Source of the DNA: Silene conica
Lineage: Eukaryota > Streptophyta > Magnoliopsida > Caryophyllales > Caryophyllaceae
Assembly (NCBI GenBank): GCA_029255685.2
Contig: CM055313.2
Coordinates: 48,564,079 to 48,628,078, forward strand
Length of the DNA: 64,000 nt
Direction: 5' to 3'
This document shows, one piece after another, positions 1-12,606 of the stretch. The stretch's first letter is position 1; each line of letters starts with the position of its first letter. The notes below the pieces were generated by a model. It did no database searches, had not been told where the DNA came from, and worked only from the letters and a program-made list of their open reading frames with translations. Position numbers and translations under genes: made by a program.

Positions 1-157
1 CACCATCATATGACGATAATGTCAAACTCTAGACAGTCAATCATTATCGGTAAATGTTGATCAGTCGACTTTAAAAGAGTAACACTCCCGGTTGTGTTTC
101 ATTCAAATGAGTTTTAATTACGTCAACACACTATTGTCGAGGACACTTCCTCCAACA
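1..157 (-). repeat. E1 3' LTR, partial
   Basis: The stretch matches 12450-12606 with two differences. It ends in TCCAACA, the reverse complement of the LTR start TGTTGGA. The rest of this LTR lies left of the window. Confidence 0.85.
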
Positions 158-172
158 ATCTCCCACTTGTCC
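158..172 (-). promoter_or_regulatory. E1 polypurine tract
   Basis: On the minus strand this reads GGACAAGTGGGAGAT, directly against the 3' LTR. The same tract adjoins the 3' LTRs of E5, E6 and E11. By family knowledge it primes plus-strand DNA synthesis. Confidence 0.8.
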
Positions 173-3100
173 GAGACAAGTGTGTGTCACCAATTCTCTT
201 GCCCTATTACTATCTCCCACTCAATGCATGGCGTCCTCTCAGGTCGTGCCGGCAATTGATTAAAATCTAGAGTGGTTTATCTCGATCTGGAGTTATAACT
301 ACTGACCGGAATTATCTACCATAGATAACTTTCCGAGCGTGGCCACGCATTTCTAGTTATTATTCTCCTCGTGTGGCCTAGAGATATTTCTCAACCCTGA
401 CAAGGGGTGGACAATTCCTAATCGACTTATTCCTTCCGGCTGGCCACAGCCCATCATAACCCAAAATATGTCCTTATAAACCCCAGTTACGAAGGTGTTA
501 GGACATAGATCAAAGTTAATCTGAAAACTATGCCACCTCAGAGAACAGTCATTAGTCCAAGAACGACTCATGTGAAACACGATAGATGCTCCCGCCACGA
601 CCAGGCAGTCTTTTAATAAGAGTACGCCAGAGCTCTATCAGCGGTCATTAGCCCGGCAAATGTATCTTAACATGTCTATGCCTAGGTGATCGATTAGTCA
701 TCCCGTATGACTCTATGGCAATCGAACTCGCCATCAATCGCATCACACATCCGGTTGCATTGAGATGTCACCTCACTTAAGCAACTAGGGGCGAGGTCAT
801 GATAATTCAATTCACTTTAATGGGGTTCAATATGGTCTTACCATCCCATTTGAATTTTACTTGACCTTTCGTGAGTTATAAATAAGTCAAATGATGAATG
901 CATTATCACATATGTAAAATTGATGCCATATCAATTACTACATAATCTATAATTCATACTTGTATAGTATTACATTTCAACTCAATTGAAATGACATGAT
1001 TTATCATGTTAAGCCTATAAGAAGGCCTTTGGTTAGTAAGCCTTAACAACTTTTGTGCTTCACATAACCTTACTATAATTTTCCTTGGTTATGCATAATC
1101 TCATTATGCTAACCTTACGAGTACGCGTCTTGATCCATATCTAGACACAAGCTTTCTAACAATAGAATAGCTCCCACTGTTTTCACAGTGTCTGAGAGAC
1201 TCTTCCCTCTATTATATCTCATAGATATAAGTGTGCTCATATTTGTTGAATACCATCATTGTTCTACTGTCTAGAATAATTCTAACAGATTTCTTCCTTT
1301 ATAATTGTAGTCAAAATGGTTCTCTAACCATCCATATGTGTTTTGAACATGGTATTGTGCAACTCTTTGCACATTGAACCAATGAAATATCCAAACATTT
1401 AGCTTCATCCTTTTAGTACTTATTCGGTAGTGTTTGATGAACTATATGGCTACACATAGAGATTTCTCTCCAAATTCGATTTGTAACATTTCGTCATACT
1501 CCAAGTATACGAAGTTTGATAATGGTAATACATCTTAGCGTAAAGAATTGATCCTGCAGCGGAAGCATGTGGATTCAATTTCTATAGTTCAAAACATTTG
1601 AACTTACCCTTATTCTTATCGACATAAGAATATGTACTTATACGCTAATATCCATTAATAGGATATCCTAGTGATGTATTTATTCCTTTTACAAGTCTTT
1701 ATCATTCATAATGATCTTTATCATTTATAATGATCAACATGTCACATTCATGTAAGACTATAGACATAACTTTACTCCCACTAAACTTCATGTATAAACA
1801 TAACTTCTTGACTTTCAAGAAAATGTTTATCACATGATCAAAATTAAGAATTCAACCTTTTGACATTTCCTTTTTAGGATAGTTGCGATTTTACAAAGCT
1901 CATACTCGATGACTTTTAAAATCCAACATGTCAAAATATTTGAACTCGAAGCCATGTTATTGCGTGGAAAACTCTTTGCCACCAATTTATCTAATTCAAC
2001 TCTTGTCATCCTTTCTTAGGATAGTTGTGATTTTCAAAAACTCATCGTAGATGATTTTAAAATCCAATAACATTATTTGATCCGATTTTAATATAGATCC
2101 GTTGTTGCGTGCGAAACCCTTTCCACCAATCAACTGAGCTATTTCGGATTCAGGTAGATTCGAAACTAAATAAAGCATTTATACAAGTTACAAGTTCGTT
2201 GCACTAAGAAGGCAACATTACACTCGCCAACTTAATTTTCGAATGAAATTTCCACTTATCTCAACTAGGAAGAACATTTTCCTATTGCATCATACTGAAA
2301 TTGTGGCTCTATAATAATTTCTCCCACTCTGTCTAAAAGAAATAATCCTCCTTTCTTTATACACAGCATCATGAGCCACAAACCTTTTGTTCTCATGATC
2401 ATATAGGAAAAATTGTCATTCGAAATAGGCTACAACTTAGGCACCTTGCCTATTCATATCTCATATGACTTGTATGCCCATGCTTTATGACATAGCGGAA
2501 AATTAAATGCTCGACAAAATCGGAATAGAAAGTAACTCCCACTCAATTGTAAAGATTTAATCATATCTCATATGATTCAATATTACTTTTTCGCGCATTT
2601 TATAAACGTACTTACGAAAGTAAACTTGTGATACTTTATCACAATCTATTTGGTGTAAATTACTAGGCTTAATTAGATCATTATCTAATTCCAAGAACAT
2701 CTTCTTGAGCCAATGCACAACATTCTCAACGTGAATTTCTTGCGCATTAATTTCCTCAGTCGAAGAATTAAAATATCTTTCAAGATTTGAAATTTCACTC
2801 ACCTACACACCTTAAAGTGTTTATAGGGTGAATGACTTGCTTTGAATGCAAGATTCGCATAACCCATGAGATTCCTAACCTCAAATGCGACTTTCAATCG
2901 AGTAATGATGGAAAAATTTGGGGCACCAACTAGAGTTTTAGGGTACATATGACATTTCCACCTTAGTTTTGGAATATAATTACCTTGATTCGTATGGCTT
3001 AACCATGAACCAATTCATGGTAACATTGAGTACAACATTTGTTTCAATTGCGTAATGGTAAAACTTTTACTTTTTATGCAAAACTCAAATTATATTTAGA

Positions 3101-4620
3101 GATAATTGTACATAATAACTATTATTTGTGTACTACTCTAAATCCAAAACTTGGTTAAGCATAATATGACATGTAAATGTCATATTAGATGAAGTGGCAA
3201 CTACTTTAGTTCCATTTACGTTTATCATTCTTGACAAATCGTCATACGATTTTCTTCACGTTAGGACGATAGGATTCACAAGAATCCTCAGATTGTGTTA
3301 TTAACACATCCTCCTCTAAATTCCCATTTAGAATAGTAGGTCTTGTCATTCTTTTACCATAGTTCAATCATATGAAAATGGAATTTCTAACGTGAATCAC
3401 CAATTTGCACTCAAATGCAAACAATGTAGAATGAAAACTTAATGTCATAAGTATTATCTAAGAAATATGTTGGAGTCATACTTCCAACATCCTTAGACTT
3501 TACAATTTGGAGTAGTTTCTAACTTCGTGTCTCACACGATTTTCTCTCAACCTCGTTCTCTTCTTAACTACTTAAGAAAGATTCGGTCTTCTCATAGCTC
3601 CCACTTACTTCAAGAATTATTACTTGAAGAAGACCTTTTCTTCAATTAATTCCAAATTAATTCCTCATAGGAGTTAATATCTATGAAGTGAGGTGGTATT
3701 GGATACAATGATTTTCTCAAATCAATTTACCAATTTATATCAACTTTGTCATGTTCTTAACCCTTAAGTTTTAGACGATAAGTTATTAAATTGAGCAATA
3801 AGGCTTTAGAACCATGTATGAATAGAAGATTTAATCAACACGTTTTGACTAAAATCACTTCTATTTAAGTTTCTTTATAAGAAATCATAATGGTTTAATA
3901 GGAATTTTAAGATGTTAATCTTATGTTTGCATAGGACCTTCCTATCAAATTCTATGGAATAGAATAATTCCTACGGACCTTGTTCATAACCAAAGACACG
4001 GTTTTAAGTGAGGAGAAAGAGATTCTATTTGTCGATATAGCATAAGATGTTTAGCGGAGATATTGGTCACAATCGAATAATATTATATAGGAGTAAAAAT
4101 GAACAATTGTAAAATAACAAATTAAGGAAAAACAAACATTCATCATTTTGATTCAACTTGTAAATATTTTAACAAGTTAAAGCATCTATAAAATGACCTC
4201 TATCCAATTTTATAAGTGATTCCAAGACCCAAACCCATACCACAGAAATCGTGAACCACTGGAACTCCGACCCAATAATATGGTTTGGTGGGTTAAAACC
4301 GGTTCTACAAAAGAACTCTTGGTCGATGAAAAATCATTATTTGTCCATCTTAGCCCGGAACACATTGACCACTGGTCCTCTACACTTCCGTTGAGTACAA
4401 ACCAAATTTCAATTGCATCGAGATGCGATCCGCCCACTGGACTGAATCCACCTCATCGCCCCACTTATCCTACGTAATGGGGTTCGTACTGCCCACTGGA
4501 CTAGCACCACCCCACGAAATAGAAGCTCATGGGTTCTACTATTTGGTAAGGCTAATTCTCAATTGTTTTGTTTAATATAGAGGTCTTGTCAATTTATTAT
4601 CTATCTCCTTTAAGCGAATT
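173..4620 (-). other. E1 interior, no recognisable coding sequence
   Basis: The 158-900 part looks like the copia 3' untranslated region. At 4080-4620 the minus strand matches the E5 leader in pieces, for example the shared run TCGACCAAGAGTTC. Between about 900 and 4080, where gag-pol would lie, there are only AT-rich short frames (largest about 80 codons) with no family motif. Several CTCCCACT runs (purine-rich on the element's sense strand) recur here, as in copia polypurine tracts. I see no gene. Confidence 0.6.
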
Positions 4621-4625
4621 AAATC
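4621..4625. repeat. Target-site duplication of E2, left copy
   Basis: AAATC directly precedes the E2 LTR start. The same five bases follow its end at 9401-9405, proving that E2 inserted as one unit into E1. Confidence 0.9.
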
Positions 4626-5945
4626 TGTAATACCCCATACGTTTTCATAATTCGTGATAATGAGTTGTTTTATATTAAGTATCGAGACGGTGTATAATTT
4701 TATTTTATTCGATACGCATCTGCTAGTTATAATAATTATGTTATTTACAACATACGTTAATTTTATGCCTTGAGTCGATAACATGATATAATTGATATAA
4801 AGGGGTTGAATTGCGTGATGGGCCTGAGACTATGATCGATTTATGTTATGAGAAACCGTATTTGCATAAGCTTCGACCCATGAGTATAAACTCGACCCAT
4901 AAGTATAGACTCATTATATCCATCGACATGTTATAACCTAAAACTAAAACAAAAAAAAAGGAAAAACCCTGATCCCCCACACCCGACATCAGCCTTCATC
5001 GACACAAGGAGGCTGCCTCCATCAACACCACAAACAAACCCTACTCACCCTCCTACACTCCGTCTGCCTTTCCACCCCTGCTACACCCTAAACCCTACAT
5101 CGGTACCACCGTGGGACTCAAGAGAACAGGAGGTCATTGAACTTAACGTGAACAGCCTGCTTGCATAGGATCCGAGTTCGAGGTGGAATAATTCTAGCAA
5201 CTGTTCGGTTGCCCTTCTGCAATTGAGGTAGGGGAATACTACTCATATAATGATGAGTAATCTGTTGACAGTTGGTGATAACCATGTTTATTGTTGCTAT
5301 AATGTGATTATTATATTGAATTATTCTATTTATATATCCTGAGATATGATACGAGGTGACGATAAAGGGTCTGTGTTTGGTGCGGAGATAAAGGGTCTGT
5401 GTTTGGTGCGGAGATAAAGGGTCTGTGTTTGGTGCGGAGATAAAGGGTCTGTGTTTGGTGCGGAGATAAAGGGTCTGTGATATGGTGTGGAGTATATTGG
5501 GTCTTGTGATCGGTGCGGAGTTTATTTGGTGTTGGATCGGTGCGGAGAAGGGATGATTGATCCCAATGTGTTTATGATAGTATTGTTATTTATGTGTTGT
5601 CTGCTTTACCTACTCAACCTCGTGGTTGACCCTGTGTATTCGTGTGACACCTACGATGATCCGGAATGGGGAGTAGATTCTACAGGAAAGAGACAGATGA
5701 GCTAGGAGCTAGGACGGGAATGTGAGATGCAGAATTGTGACCGACTTAGAATTATAGCACTTATAGAGTAGTCATCAGTTGTACTTTTATTCTTTTGTAT
5801 GGTTTTGTAATATCAAAGTTTAAATTTAATCAGTTTTATATAAAGTACTTTGGTTTGATTTACTTTGTTATTCACTACCTCGGATATTCCAAGATGGTAA
5901 CAGCTCTATTTACTGAGGATGTCTTGCTAAAGGCTCCTTAATAAA
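4626..5945 (+). repeat. E2 5' LTR
   Basis: The LTR starts TGTAATACCCCATACG and aligns to 8068-9387 with no net length change. It includes the 26-bp tandem array at 5361-5490. The shared sequence stops slightly short of the terminal GTGTTACA seen in the right LTR. Confidence 0.9.
5361..5490 (+). repeat. 26-bp tandem repeat in E2 5' LTR, five units
   Basis: The unit gataaagggtctgtgtttgg plus tgcgga repeats at 5361, 5387, 5413, 5439 and 5465, with the last unit diverged. The four near-exact units suggest recent expansion by slippage. Confidence 0.9.
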
Positions 5946-8067
5946 GGCTCCTGATATGGCCTTAGTAACAAGAATAGTGGGCACAGAGTATGGGTATGAA
6001 CCCCACTATATGAGGGTGTAACCTTGTTTATCTCGTCAAATTCTATATAAAATCATTTCAATTATATGTCTAATTTTAAAGATGTGCTGCGCGTATGTGA
6101 TGTCAAGGGTATGTTTATCCAAGAAGAGTCCTGCCAAGTGGCAGAAGGAATTTAACTGGTAAGCTTACTGGTATGATATAGCAGCCTAATGGTTATACGT
6201 AACTGTGAGTATCTGAACAAAGTGAATCTTGTGGATGTTCTTTCGTATAATAATGGTTATCTCTATCTAGTTCCCTGTGATTATGTTCTTCAAAACTTTT
6301 CAAGTGTATCTCTATACCATACAGTGAATTGCATATTGTTATATTTAGAATCTGATCACGATATGTTGAAATGCTAACTGGTTGACATGTGATTTATGGA
6401 AGTACTAGTCTGGTGAATTCGTTTACTTTTACAGCTAAAACTTTCATAGTTCATGAACTAAAAGAACAATGATAGAAAAGAAGAATCAGAATGCCTCCCT
6501 GTAGTCTTAAATCTGAGTTGTAGATGGTAAGATTGTCCTGAATTGAGTTTATAACTGTCACAAACTACCTTTTATTGCTTCAAACATTTCAAAATATTTC
6601 CAAGGTGACAAACAAGGAAAAGCTTGATGTTTGATAATTATGATGATTGGTTGCAAATGACAATCCTGTAGCTATGTGTAGATGAAAACCAGCTTGAATG
6701 TTTAATTGCTGCGCGACGTGTAAATCTCTTTTGTGCAAATCATGTATAATGATAGCTCCATGATAAATGATGTAATATGAGTGGAGGGGGGATGTACCTA
6801 AGTGGAATATACTAACTAATTGATATCTGGGAATGTTAAACGATCTTGCGAAGTCTATGAGTTATGTATGTCTTGTGAGGCATGTCCATGTCCCATGTTT
6901 AATTACGTTAATTAATTTTGCGCTATGTCCTTTCCTAAATATGGTTTTACTTCGAAAATATGTTTATGAACTATGAGTTTCTTGATTATTTATGTAGTTG
7001 TAAATACTAGCTTGCGTTGAAATTTCATGGGGGTGTAAGTGTTATCTATTCCGAATCTGTTTTACTGCGTAACACGGTCCTACCGACCCTAATACTTTAT
7101 TGTTGTTCGAGGTTATATGTTATATGATAATTGATAGGAGTCTCTTTTGTGTACTGATTTGAGTTGAATTTTAGTAGTTGTCCTTTTATTTTGATAGTTA
7201 AAATTTTCTATTGATGTGATAAATGTTTTGTTTGTGAGATGGGAAAATTTTTAGTAATTGATTAGTCTGAGTTATGTACAAGTTCTTGTTTTATGGCGTA
7301 CACGTTCTTGTCTTATGGATAAGTGGATGATGAGTATATGTACAAGTATGACAACGAACTTAGGAGGTAAGTACTGAGGAGATTGAGTTACTCGTGAGTT
7401 TAGAACAAAGACCATGGTTGGTGTTGTTTTGAGTTTGTGATTGCAGTGCAGTGTTTTAGCAAGTGGTCGCATTCTAGTGGAATATTTGATAATATCAATA
7501 TTGAAACTGAGGCGAGAATTGTTTATTGGTTTGAGTTATGAGTTGTAGGCCGTTGTGCCACATTTTGTCTACGGTCCAGTATGATCTTGTTTGTTGAGTT
7601 GTATTCGGAGTTCGAAATTGTTTTTGAGCAGGAAGTATTGATCTGCGGTTTTATGAGATAGAGTAATGAGTAAGACGGTGTAAGGGGCTAGAAACTTTAT
7701 ATTGAGGTTACGGGGACGTAACCATGTTTTAAGGAGGATAGGATTGTAAAATCTTAATGATTTTATGGTATGGTTAATTGTATGACATGGCTATTTGGTA
7801 TGCCGTGATTGTTTGAATACATTTGATAACCTGATTTATTCTGATGTGCTAATCCGTGAAGCATCTTTTAATCTAGCTGTACGTTAAACTTTGGGGACAA
7901 AGTTTTCTTAACAAGGGTAGAATGTAACATTTCGTGTTAAGATACCCTTATTTGATTCTTGATACTATATGATGGTCACACCTTGTGTTTGTTACGTGCC
8001 TGGTGACCAGTTTGTTGACCATGGGATGGTGAACTTCGGGACGAAGTTCATTTTAAGGGGGGAAGAC
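5946..8067 (+). other. E2 interior and polypurine tract, non-coding
   Basis: No retroelement domain is visible. Frames do not exceed about 70 codons. The last bases, 8051-8067 (TTTTAAGGGGGGAAGAC), are a polypurine tract abutting the right LTR. A short region before it (acttcgggacgaagttc) is typical of the chromovirus end. Confidence 0.7.
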
Positions 8068-9400
8068 TGTAATACCCCATACGTTTTCATAATTCGTGAT
8101 AATGAGTTGTTTTATATTAAGTATCGAGACGGTGTATAATTGTATTTTATTCGATACGCATCTGCTAGTTATAATAATTATGTTATTTACAACATACGTT
8201 AATTTTATGCCTTGAGTCGATAACATGATATAATTGATATAAAGGGGTTGAATTGCGTGATGGGCCTGAGACTATGATCGATTTATGTTATGAGAAACCG
8301 TATTTGCATAAGCTTCGACCCATGAGCATAAACTCGACCCATAAGTATAGACTCATTATATCCATCGACATGTTATAACCTAAAACAAAAACAAAAAAAA
8401 AAGAAAAACCCTAATCCCCCACACCCGACATCAGCCTTCATCGACACAAGGAGGCTACCTCCATCAACACCACAAACAAACCCTACTCACCCTCCTACAC
8501 TCCGTCTGCCTTTCCACCCCTGCTACACCCTAAACCCTACATCGGTACCACCGTGGGACTCAAGAGAACAGGAGGTCATTGAACTTAACGTGAACAGCCT
8601 GCTTGCATAGGATCCGAGTTCGAGGTGGAATAATTCTAGCAACTCTTCGGTTGCCCTTCTGCAATTGAGGTAGGGGAATACTACTCATATAATGATGAGT
8701 AATCTGTTGACAGTTGGTGATAACCATGTTTATTGTTGCTATAATGTGATTATTATATTGAATTATTCTATTTATATATCCTGAGATATGATACGAGGTG
8801 ACGATAAAGGGTCTGTGTTTGGTGCGGAGATAAAGGGTCTGTGTTTGGTGCGGAGATAAAGGGTCTGTGTTTGGTGCGGAGATAAAGGGTCTGTGTTTGG
8901 TGCGGAGATAAAGGGTCTGTGATATGGTGTGGAGTATATTGGGTCTTGTGATCGGTGCGGAGTTTATTTGGTGTTGGATCGGTGCGGAGAAGGGATGATT
9001 GATCCCAATGTATTTATGATAGTATTGTTATTTATGTGTTGTCTGCTTTACCTACTCAACCTCGTGGTTGACCCTGTGTATTCGTGTGACACCTACGATG
9101 ATCCGGAATGGGGAGTAGATTCTACAGGAAAGAGACAGATGAGCTAGGAGCTAGGACGGGAATGTGAGATGCAGAATTGTGACCGACTTAGAATTATATC
9201 ACTTATAGAGTAGTCATCAGTTGTACTTTTATTCTTTTGTATGGTTTTGTAATATCAAAGTTTAAATTTAATCAGTTTTATATAAAGTACTTTGGTTTGA
9301 TTTACTTTGTTATTCACTACCTCGGATATTCCGAGATGGTAACAGCTCTATTTACTGAGGATGTCTTGCTAAAGGCTCCTTAATAAATGGGGGTGTTACA
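8068..9400 (+). repeat. E2 3' LTR
   Basis: The LTR is 1,333 bp, starting TGTAATACCCC and ending GGGGGTGTTACA. It is followed by target copy AAATC at 9401-9405. Confidence 0.92.
8803..8932 (+). repeat. 26-bp tandem repeat in E2 3' LTR, five units
   Basis: This is the LTR-copy of the 5361-5490 array, with the same unit number and phase. The array therefore predates the insertion. Confidence 0.9.
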
Positions 9401-9405
9401 AAATC

Positions 9406-11312
9406 GGTGAACTCGATAATTATAATTGACACGGTCGTTTTTAACGATTTAAACTAATATGCATGTTTATGGCGATTTGGCTATGCATGCAAACATATAA
9501 ATAATGCAAAAATAAAAGCAATAAAGCTATAAAATCCTAATATGGCCTTCCTAGTAATAGTAAAACTAATTAACTATTACAAATTCGGAAACCAACTTCA
9601 TGGTCCCTTGAACTTCGCACGCCATCCAAGAAAACACCGTCTTGTCGGAACTCCTTTCCGTATGGCACCGTCTTTTGGTTCTCCGGAATTACAATAAAAT
9701 AATATAACTATTCTATTGTAAAACTGAAAATTTAAATTACAAACCCGTGATACGAGATCACATAAATTACAACCGAATCAATATTCCCTTTCATTACGGG
9801 TAATATTGATTAAAACTAAGGCCATACTAAGAAAAATTACATAATTCCAAATTATATAAATAACATTCAAAATATGACATTCATATTAAATAAATTGCAT
9901 TAAATAAAATATGTATGCACATGCTCAATTTTTAATGCCAAATCGCCTTATGGGAGCAAATATCTCATATTTATTTACGGTTTTTACGGATATGCGTGAT
10001 TTTAACTATTAAAATCATCAAAATTACATAAATCTAATTAACGTCCAAGTTAATCATCCCAACTGACTTTAGGAATCAATATTTAGTCTTTACTAATATT
10101 TGATCATGATATAACTTGATTTTGCATTATTGTTCATAGATTACTTGTATTTTCGGGAAAAATAAACAAAATACGGCCAAATGAGTCAAATAAAATTCGA
10201 AATTTAAAATTCAAAATTTTAAACTTTCTGGAAATTTTCTAAAAATTCAGAAATTATTAAAATGGTCTTTTGCAAATATATATGGTTTATTTCTTAAATA
10301 AATCGTATAATAGTCGTTTTTATGATTAAAAATCCAATTTAAATTATAAAAACTTGTGATAAATTGATATAAATTTTTAGTCATCCTAAAATACATATTA
10401 GAATCTGAAAATGACCAAAAATTACAGACCATACTCGAAAAGTTTATTTTCGACTCATAAATTACGATTATTAGCTAATTAACTCATTAAAAATTAATAA
10501 TCATAAAAACAGAAACTTTTTGATATCCAACTTTTAGATCTGATGTTCCTATCATATAAGACATCTATGGGTAAAATTTCATGCCATAATATTAAGATTA
10601 ACTATTTTTAACACAATAAGTCATTATATAGCCGATTTCAACTATTAAAATCATAAACATGCATCACTTGAGAATAAATTCTCAAAAATTACATACATTC
10701 TGTAAATATTGCATGTGACATTGTGTTAAATTTTTATGGCAAAATTCCAACTATAACTATTAAAGTCGAATTTGAGTCACTATTAATACGATTTGTACTA
10801 TAAAAATCATCAATCATGCAAAATAAGTCCAATAATTTCGAAAATTCATACAGGAACTTCATATATTGCATGTGACTTCTCATAAAATTTTTAAGGTTAA
10901 ATTCGAAATATAACCATATATACCCATTTTTTGCTCATATTATGACTATTTATCTCATAAAATTCATAATCCACGCATATTAACTCCATTTCTTACGAAA
11001 AATCATATACAATATATTAAATATGCATGTGAGAACATATCAAAAAATCTCGGCCAGAAACTATTTTTAACTATTTTCCCATTAATTGTTTGTTTAAACT
11101 GATTTAAACTACAAAAAATACAAACAAATATAAAAATAAACAATAAAAATCCATAAAATTAATTTTATATCCTAAAACCATTTTAGAATCAGAAACTTTA
11201 ACATGCAAAATTATTTTGTGATTTATCATAATAAACACAAAAATTTCGAGATATATATGTTAAATCGTTTAACATAAAACATGAATCCGATCATGCATGC
11301 AACAACCATAAC
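9406..11312 (-). other. E1 leader (5' part), non-coding
   Basis: This is AT-rich minus-strand leader between the primer site and the E2 insertion. Around 9600-9680 it holds minus-strand text like that in the E5 leader (an AGACGG context near a gaccaaagacggagacc-like run). No open frame or motif is recognised. Confidence 0.55.
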
Positions 11313-11324
11313 GCTCTGATACCA
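11313..11324 (-). promoter_or_regulatory. E1 primer-binding site (initiator tRNA-Met type)
   Basis: The minus strand reads TGGTATCAGAGC, two bases inside the 5' LTR end. This is the standard plant sequence complementary to the 3' end of initiator tRNA-Met. Confidence 0.85.
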
Positions 11325-11326
11325 AT

Positions 11327-12606
11327 TGATGGGAACTAGGTTCCTCATTTTATACTCATATCTAATGTGAGTTTTGTTTCTTTAAGTTTAGTCATAAAAA
11401 CTTAAATAGATCTTATGCATGCATGATGATATCATAAGATGTGATAGTCCTTACATTGGTTTTAGAAGGTTTATACTCAATAATCACCTATTATATGAGT
11501 CTTCAAATAACCGAAATACCCTTAAACGATCTAACAAAAATCGTCTCCAAAAGATGCGTATCAAGGACCCGATCTCAAACCAACACAATTTTGTTACTAG
11601 AAAAATGTATTAGTTAACTAGAGATAATAATAATATTACTCTTAATATTATTAATATGGAAATAATTATTTCCTTAGTGAAAACTATTTTAGCTAAGGAA
11701 TTATTGAGAATGAGGTTTGTAGTGTGTGGGATGAACAACCATCAACTAAAGACTTAGCAAAAACTTGTGCATCTTGTATGAACAAGGTGTGCCTTATATA
11801 AGCACATGAGCTTGCTTGAGCAAGCATCATGGCCGGCCAAGGCTCCCAAGGAGAGCCAATGCATGGCCTTCTTACACTTACACAAATGCATAAGATATTC
11901 ATTACATATTCTTTGTGTATGACACACACAATAGTTGCTTACTTATACACACAACCCACACACATACTTACACTTACACGGCTGAAAAATGGGTCTAAAA
12001 TGGACCCATTTTATCTTTGTCAATTGTGTTAAAATGTCACATATGTTCCATAACACATGACCCAATTTGTTAATTGTGCAATTTTAACTATTAAAATTCA
12101 TAATTTACAAATTTATTACATTTAAATAAATACACTAATAATTCGAAATTATTTTTGTACAAAAATGTAATGTCATAATTTAATTACAACTCTTTGTAAT
12201 TTTATGATCAACCGTGTTCATTCTCAATTTAATCGTTTCCTAAACGAATAAATAAAACCGAGTAATAAAACAATTTTATTACTTTGACTTTAATTATTAT
12301 TATAATCCCATTATAAAAATATTCGTCATATAAAATTATTTCCAAAATTTCCATTTATTAATTAATTTGTATCCAATACAATATTAATTAATTTATTCCA
12401 TTGAGACGGAATTCCCTAAAGATATGACCTTAAGGGATCAACTGATCACCACCATCATATGACGATAATGTCAAACTCTAGACAGCCAATCATTATCGGT
12501 AAATGTTGATCAGTCGACTTTAAAAGAGTAACACTCCCAGTTGTGTTTCATTCAAATGAGTTTTAATTACGTCAACACACTATTGTCGAGGACACTTCCT
12601 CCAACA
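11327..12606 (-). repeat. E1 5' LTR
   Basis: The LTR is 1,280 bp. In the sense direction it starts TGTTGGAGGAAG at 12606 and ends CCCATCA at 11327, next to the primer site. Its first 150 bases are recognisably related to the U3 starts of E5, E6 and E11. Confidence 0.85.

Larger units (their letters stand above)
4626..9400 (+). mobile_element. E2: chromovirus-like LTR element without coding region, nested in E1
   Basis: Two direct LTRs (4626-5945 and 8068-9400) are flanked by the 5-bp duplication AAATC. The LTRs begin TGTAATACCCC and the right one ends GTGTTACA. About ten substitutions separate them over 1,320 bases by eye, so the insertion is recent. The 2.1-kb interior has no gag or pol motif. 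It ends in an acgaagttc...TTTTAAGGGGGG purine tract of the type seen before chromovirus (Ty3/gypsy) 3' LTRs. I infer a non-autonomous chromovirus relative. No clear primer site follows the left LTR. Confidence 0.85.
1..12606 (-). mobile_element. E1: non-autonomous copia-like LTR element (runs off left edge)
   Basis: Reading on the minus strand, the 5' LTR is 11327-12606, the primer site 11313-11324, the interior runs down to 173, the polypurine tract is 158-172 and the 3' LTR is 1-157 (cut by the window edge). The 157 LTR bases that can be compared differ at only two sites by eye, so the insertion looks young. Even so, no gag, protease, integrase, RT or RNase H motif is visible in the interior. 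That fits a LARD-type non-autonomous element rather than a long-decayed one. Its LTR and leader resemble those of the coding copia E5, which is a plausible mobilising partner (inference). Element E2 is inserted in the leader. E1 itself sits in LINE C. Confidence 0.75.

Noticed and set aside
1000-4080. Decayed copia pol in E1
   Set aside because: I could not match any gag or pol motif in any frame, and the young LTRs argue against such deep decay. A profile search could still find remnants.
5487-5705. 72-codon frame repeated identically at 8929-9147 as a conserved small gene
   Set aside because: The identity comes from the two LTRs of E2. The protein has no motif and partly translates the 26-bp repeats.
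11313-11324. tRNA-Met-like sequence as a tRNA gene
   Set aside because: Only the 12 bases of a primer-binding site are present here and at 26726 and 50721. No cloverleaf surrounds them.
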